From an uncultured Pseudomonadota bacterium (lineage in GTDB: Bacteria > Myxococcota_A > UBA9042 > CAIXZC01), in contig CALFHQ010000666.1 in assembly GCA_937876385.1 (NCBI GenBank), forward strand, positions 1 to 8,348: DNA of 8,348 bases, given 5' to 3'. Positions 5,532 to 8,348 of this stretch are shown piece by piece. A program made the translations under genes and the position numbers. Position 1 is the stretch's first letter. Every line of letters begins with the position of its first letter. The notes under the pieces were generated by a model. That model was not told the DNA's origin. It did not search any database and saw nothing but the letters and a program-made list of their open reading frames with translations.

Positions 5532-6121
5532 GGCTCAAGCCCCTCCGATTTCAAGAAGGTTGAAATCCGCTTGCGAATGGCTTTGAGAGCCTTGCGGACC
5601 TGATGTCTGGTGATGCCCAATTCGCCGGCCACTGCGGCTTCTGACTGCCCCTTCCCCAAATGGAGTTCGCAGATGGAAACGAGCAGGGGATCCTCGAGGT
5701 GCTCCTTGAAACGTCTGGCCAACAGAGACTCTTCGGCTCGTATCGAGTGCTCTTCTGGAGTGCCCCCAAGGTCGCAGAGGCTATCGAGTTGTTGGTCGCC
5801 AGACAGGGCCAGCTCTCGACCCCTCTTTCGGCCCATGGAGCGAATGGTGTTGCGGGCGATTCCACCGAGGTATCCAGAGTAGGGGGAGAGTCCGTCGTAT
5901 CGAAGGCGAGCCTGGGTAGAGAACGCGGCAGCAAAGGTCGCCGACACGGCGTCGTCCACGTCGCATGCGCTGATGTATCCTCGGAAATCCCCAAACCCCC
6001 GACAGGCTATGCCTCTCACCAGCGGTTCGTATGCATGAAACACCGCTCTCATGGCCTCTTTTTTCCCCCGTCGGAAGGCCCTGAGGAGTTCCGGCTGTGT
6101 AACGAGCAGGTCCTCACTCAT
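5528..6121 (-). CDS. ECF-type sigma-70 family RNA polymerase sigma factor
   Basis: A 197-residue protein, the usual length for extracytoplasmic-function sigma factors. It recruits RNA polymerase core to a dedicated promoter set. Region 2 spans about 10-105: DVDDAVSATFAAAF (54-67) corresponds to the DAEDLVQETFLRAW-type region 2.2 helix, and YLGGIARNTIRSMGRKRGRE (84-103) to the basic end of region 2. Region 4 spans about 133-193, with a helix-turn-helix at SEAAVAGELGITRHQVRKAL (160-179). There is no region 1 or 3, as expected for the ECF class. Its stop overlaps the start of the next gene by ATGA (5528-5531), so the anti-sigma factor is probably translationally coupled to it, a classic arrangement for a sigma factor and its inhibitor. 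I cannot assign an ECF subgroup by eye. Confidence 0.93.
   Translation of the reverse strand: MSEDLLVTQPELLRAFRRGKKEAMRAVFHAYEPLVRGIACRGFGDFRGYISACDVDDAVSATFAAAFSTQARLRYDGLSPYSGYLGGIARNTIRSMGRKRGRELALSGDQQLDSLCDLGGTPEEHSIRAEESLLARRFKEHLEDPLLVSICELHLGKGQSEAAVAGELGITRHQVRKALKAIRKRISTFLKSEGLEP
5540..5546 (-). promoter_or_regulatory. Ribosome binding site of the anti-sigma gene
   Basis: GGAGGGG on the minus strand lies 8 bases before the ATG at 5531, inside the end of the sigma gene. It supports this start and gives the anti-sigma factor its own strong initiation signal as well as the ATGA coupling. Confidence 0.6.
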
Positions 6122-6126
6122 TCCAT

Positions 6127-6130
6127 CTCC
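6127..6130 (-). promoter_or_regulatory. Ribosome binding site deciding the sigma-factor start
   Basis: GGAG sits 5 bases before the ATG at 6121 on the minus strand. It supports this start over an in-frame upstream ATG at 6199, whose extra 26 residues (MDGVSWPREKISTKF...) resemble no sigma region and would overlap the candidate promoter. Confidence 0.6.
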
Positions 6131-6183
6131 ACCCCCTACCTTGTCGCCAGTTGAGAATTTGGTTGAGATTTTTTCCCGGGGCC

Positions 6184-6212
6184 ATGATACCCCGTCCACA
6201 CCAGTAACCCAA
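6184..6212 (-). promoter_or_regulatory. Candidate sigma70-like promoter of the sigma/anti-sigma/caspase operon
   Basis: Reading the minus strand, TTGGGT (6212-6207) is followed after exactly 17 bases by TATCAT (6189-6184). The -10 matches the consensus at 5 of 6 positions and the -35 at 3 of 6. Transcription would start near 6177, leaving a leader of about 56 nt before the sigma-factor ATG at 6121. This lies in the 131-bp gap after the kinase gene. I saw no obvious ECF-type (GAAC-like -35) promoter in the gap, so autoregulation is not shown by sequence. Confidence 0.4.
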
Positions 6213-6252
6213 GGGAGAGCAGTCGGTGGCTTGACTCCCGAAGAGGGGGATG

Positions 6253-8348
6253 TCAGTCGGTGAGATCCAGGGCTTCTCGGATGTGCCGCCTGAGGTCCCC
6301 TTTGGTAAACGGCTTCTCAATGAACCCCGCCAACCCCTTGCCCGCAAACCGGGCAGTGATCTCGTGCTGCGTGTATCCACTAGTCAAGATGACGCGGACG
6401 TCTGGCTTGATGAGCTTCATTTCACGGAAGGCCACCTCACCGTTCATGTGGGGCATGGTCAGGTCCATCAGAACCAGGCAGATCTTGTCCTTCTGTCCGG
6501 CGAAAACCTGCAAAGCTTCTTGGCCATCTTGAGCCGTCAGGACGTCGAACCCCAAACTGGTCAGCATGATCTTGGCCAAGGCGATGTTGGTCTCCTCGTC
6601 GCCCACGGCGAGTATCGTCCCGCACCCCTTCCAATCCTCCTCGTTTCCGCCGGCATCGGTGTCTACGGCGGCGTTCCATCTGTCCTCCGTGGAAATGGGC
6701 AGGAGTATCTTGAAGGTGGTGCCGTGGTCCTTCTCCGAATAGAGCTTCACGGCCCCCTGATGGGACTGGACGATGCCGAGCACCGTGGACATCCCAAGGC
6801 CTCGCCCCGTGAATTTGGTGCTGAAGAACGGTTCGAAGATGCGCTGCTGCTCTTCCTTCGTCATTCCGCAGCCCGTGTCCGAAACTTCGACATAGACGTA
6901 CGGACCCGGCGGAATCGGAGCCATGACGCTGGTCTCCCGCAAATAGGCCTCCGAGCAATCCATCGCACCCGTAGAAACGGTGATGACACCGCTCTTGTCT
7001 CCGATGGCTTCGGAGGCGTTGATGACCAGGTTCATGAGGACTTGTCGAAGCTGGGAGGCGTCGCCGTGAGCTGCCGGGAGCTCTGGCGCCGGGCGAAACT
7101 TGAGAACGTTGCTCTTTGCTATCGATATGTTCAGGAGTTGGGTCATCTCCTCGATGATGTTGTTGAGATCCTGAGGACCGGGGTTGTACTTCCCCTTGCC
7201 TGCGTATGCCAGCATCTGGCGACAGAGCTCTGCTGCCCGTCTCGAAGCCGAGATGATTTCGCCCAGGTTCTCGTGCAAGGCTGTCCCCATGGGAGCGTCT
7301 TCTCTGGACATGTCTGCGAGGCCCAAAATGGCCATCAAGATATTGTTGAAGTCATGGGCGATGCCCCCAGCCAGCACCCCCATGCTCTCCAGCCTCTGCG
7401 TCTGCATCAGCTTCCGCTCGTCATTGAGGCGTTTCTCCTCAGCTTTGACCCGGTCCGTAATGTCGACAATGACTACGGCGAATTGGCCCGGTTTGGGGCT
7501 GTAGGCGTTGACTGAGTAGCTCCGGCCCAGGGTGGCCGCGGGGGCGTCGAAGGAGGCGGGTACTCCGGTGAGCGCTACCTCTCCATATCGCTGGATCCAA
7601 TAGTCCTCCGTCTCAGGCAGCACCTCCTTCACGGTTCGTCCGACGACATCTGCTCGTTTCAGCCCCGTCATGCGTTCGAAGGACGGATTGACGTCGAGGA
7701 AGCGGTAGTCAACGGGCTTTCCATCAGAGTTACAGACGATCTCGTGGCTGGCAAAACCTTCGTTCATGGCTGTGAACAGATCGCGCAGGTGCGCTTCGTT
7801 CTGCTTTGATAGCTGCTGTGCCTGGAGCCGTTCGACCATGGTTCCGATCATGCGAGCTGCTGCGCGGAGCCTCTCTTTTGCAAGGGCCACGAGGAAGGGT
7901 GGGCGGCCTTCGTAGCTGGCAGCATGCAACTGCAATTCCTCGACGCTGACACCATACTTCTCGGCAATGGCAGCCAAGGCTTCGGGCTTGGATGGCGGAT
8001 CTCCGTACCCGAAATTGACCGCACCGACGACCTCGCCGTTGGCGGAAATCGGGACCGCATGGAGGCGCAGGCCGCCGTGACATTCAATGTCCGCTGGTAT
8101 GCCGGTTTCGATGGCGCCTCTTGAGGCGTCGGTCCAACACGATTCGTGGCAAAGCCAACGGCCCGAGTTCAGAGCTTCAACGTTGTCTTCACATTGGCAC
8201 AGTGAGCGGGAGGATTCGTCAAGGAACCGGCACCAGCCCGACGAGAAGATCCCAATGGCGTAGCTTCCATCCTTCTCGTACACAGCGGCCGAAGTCCCCA
8301 GCAGGCGCAAGAAGTCGGTTACGATGTCGCGCAGAACCTGCGGACTGG
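6253..8348 (-). CDS. PocR-PAS hybrid sensor histidine kinase with C-terminal receiver domain (5' end outside window)
   Basis: Hybrid two-component kinase: it would sense a ligand, autophosphorylate on His and pass phosphate to its own receiver. Numbering is from an in-frame TTG at 8310, but the frame stays open to 8348 (12 more codons, reading SPQVLRDIVTDF) and these codons look like PocR sequence, so the true start is beyond the edge. Domains: PocR-type sensor about 1-150, with Cys 27, 38, 40, 54, 58 and 77 (GWCRFLDESSRSLC, WLCHESCW); PAS about 165-290; HisKA with H-box GIAHDFNN, His319; HATPase_c about 415-540, with N-box Asn431, G1 DTGCGM at 478-483 and G2 GRGLGM near 502-507; receiver about 565-685, with phospho-acceptor Asp616 (LVLMDLTMP), Thr643 and Lys666. 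The usual acidic pair at the receiver start reads GD (Gly570-Asp571) instead of DD. No signal peptide or membrane helix is visible in the part seen, so it is probably cytosolic. Its output is unknown because no DNA-binding domain is attached. TGA stop at 6253-6255. Confidence 0.95.
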   Translation of the reverse strand, partial: SPQVLRDIVTDFLRLLGTSAAVYEKDGSYAIGIFSSGWCRFLDESSRSLCQCEDNVEALNSGRWLCHESCWTDASRGAIETGIPADIECHGGLRLHAVPISANGEVVGAVNFGYGDPPSKPEALAAIAEKYGVSVEELQLHAASYEGRPPFLVALAKERLRAAARMIGTMVERLQAQQLSKQNEAHLRDLFTAMNEGFASHEIVCNSDGKPVDYRFLDVNPSFERMTGLKRADVVGRTVKEVLPETEDYWIQRYGEVALTGVPASFDAPAATLGRSYSVNAYSPKPGQFAVVIVDITDRVKAEEKRLNDERKLMQTQRLESMGVLAGGIAHDFNNILMAILGLADMSREDAPMGTALHENLGEIISASRRAAELCRQMLAYAGKGKYNPGPQDLNNIIEEMTQLLNISIAKSNVLKFRPAPELPAAHGDASQLRQVLMNLVINASEAIGDKSGVITVSTGAMDCSEAYLRETSVMAPIPPGPYVYVEVSDTGCGMTKEEQQRIFEPFFSTKFTGRGLGMSTVLGIVQSHQGAVKLYSEKDHGTTFKILLPISTEDRWNAAVDTDAGGNEEDWKGCGTILAVGDEETNIALAKIMLTSLGFDVLTAQDGQEALQVFAGQKDKICLVLMDLTMPHMNGEVAFREMKLIKPDVRVILTSGYTQHEITARFAGKGLAGFIEKPFTKGDLRRHIREALDLTD

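Noticed and set aside
6122..6199. Longer sigma-factor start at 6199
   Set aside because: The extra 26 residues match no sigma region, would cover the candidate promoter, and the ATG at 6121 has GGAG at the right distance.
6212..6240. Possible terminator hairpin after the kinase gene
   Set aside because: GGGAG/CTCCC arms can pair on the minus strand, but the loop is long and no U-run follows.
6250..7515. 421-codon plus-strand frame
   Set aside because: Antisense to the histidine kinase with all its canonical boxes; it is a codon-position shadow.
8308..8310. TTG at 8310 as the kinase start
   Set aside because: The frame stays open to the edge and the upstream codons continue the PocR-like sequence, so this is only the first possible start codon in view.

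Overview
The window is gene-dense and every supported gene lies on the minus strand, so it reads from right (8348) to left (1). It looks like chromosomal DNA of a Myxococcota or related delta-proteobacterial lineage. This rests on three things: a PocR-PAS hybrid histidine kinase, an ECF sigma/zinc-finger anti-sigma pair followed by a caspase-like peptidase, and very cysteine-rich lipoproteins with MopE-type (DxDGDG...DCDD...CDGxDNDCDG) repeats. The taxonomic call is inference from gene content; no rRNA or other marker is present.

Layout. (1) 8348-6253: the 3' part of a hybrid sensor kinase (PocR, PAS, HisKA, HATPase, receiver), running off the right edge. (2) 6252-6122: a 131-bp gap with a plausible sigma70-like promoter for the next unit. 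(3) 6121-3118: three genes joined by two ATGA stop/start overlaps: ECF-type sigma factor, zinc-binding membrane anti-sigma factor, and a secreted or membrane-tethered caspase-family (C14) peptidase with a single EF-hand-like loop and two C-terminal membrane helices. (4) 3112-2579: a small Cys-rich lipoprotein with exact 21-residue repeats, starting 5 bp after the caspase stop, or overlapping it by GTGA if a GTG start is used. (5) After 71 bp, 2507-1: a giant Cys-rich modular lipoprotein, open to the left edge (835 residues visible, about 117 Cys). It has a Kazal-type inhibitor domain, the start of a second one, two full and one half MopE motif, a duplicated Kunitz-like module, and several short Cys repeats. 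This is the largest gene in the window and has no stop inside it.

Working model (inference). A membrane anti-sigma factor holds an ECF sigma factor until an envelope signal is sensed. The released sigma then drives its own operon, which exports a caspase-like protease and surface lipoproteins built from metal-binding and protease-inhibitor modules. The two lipoproteins share the same 21-residue repeat family, which ties them to each other and probably to the same process. The hybrid kinase upstream is probably a separate transcription unit. I find no RNA genes, insertion sequences, CRISPR arrays or attachment sites.
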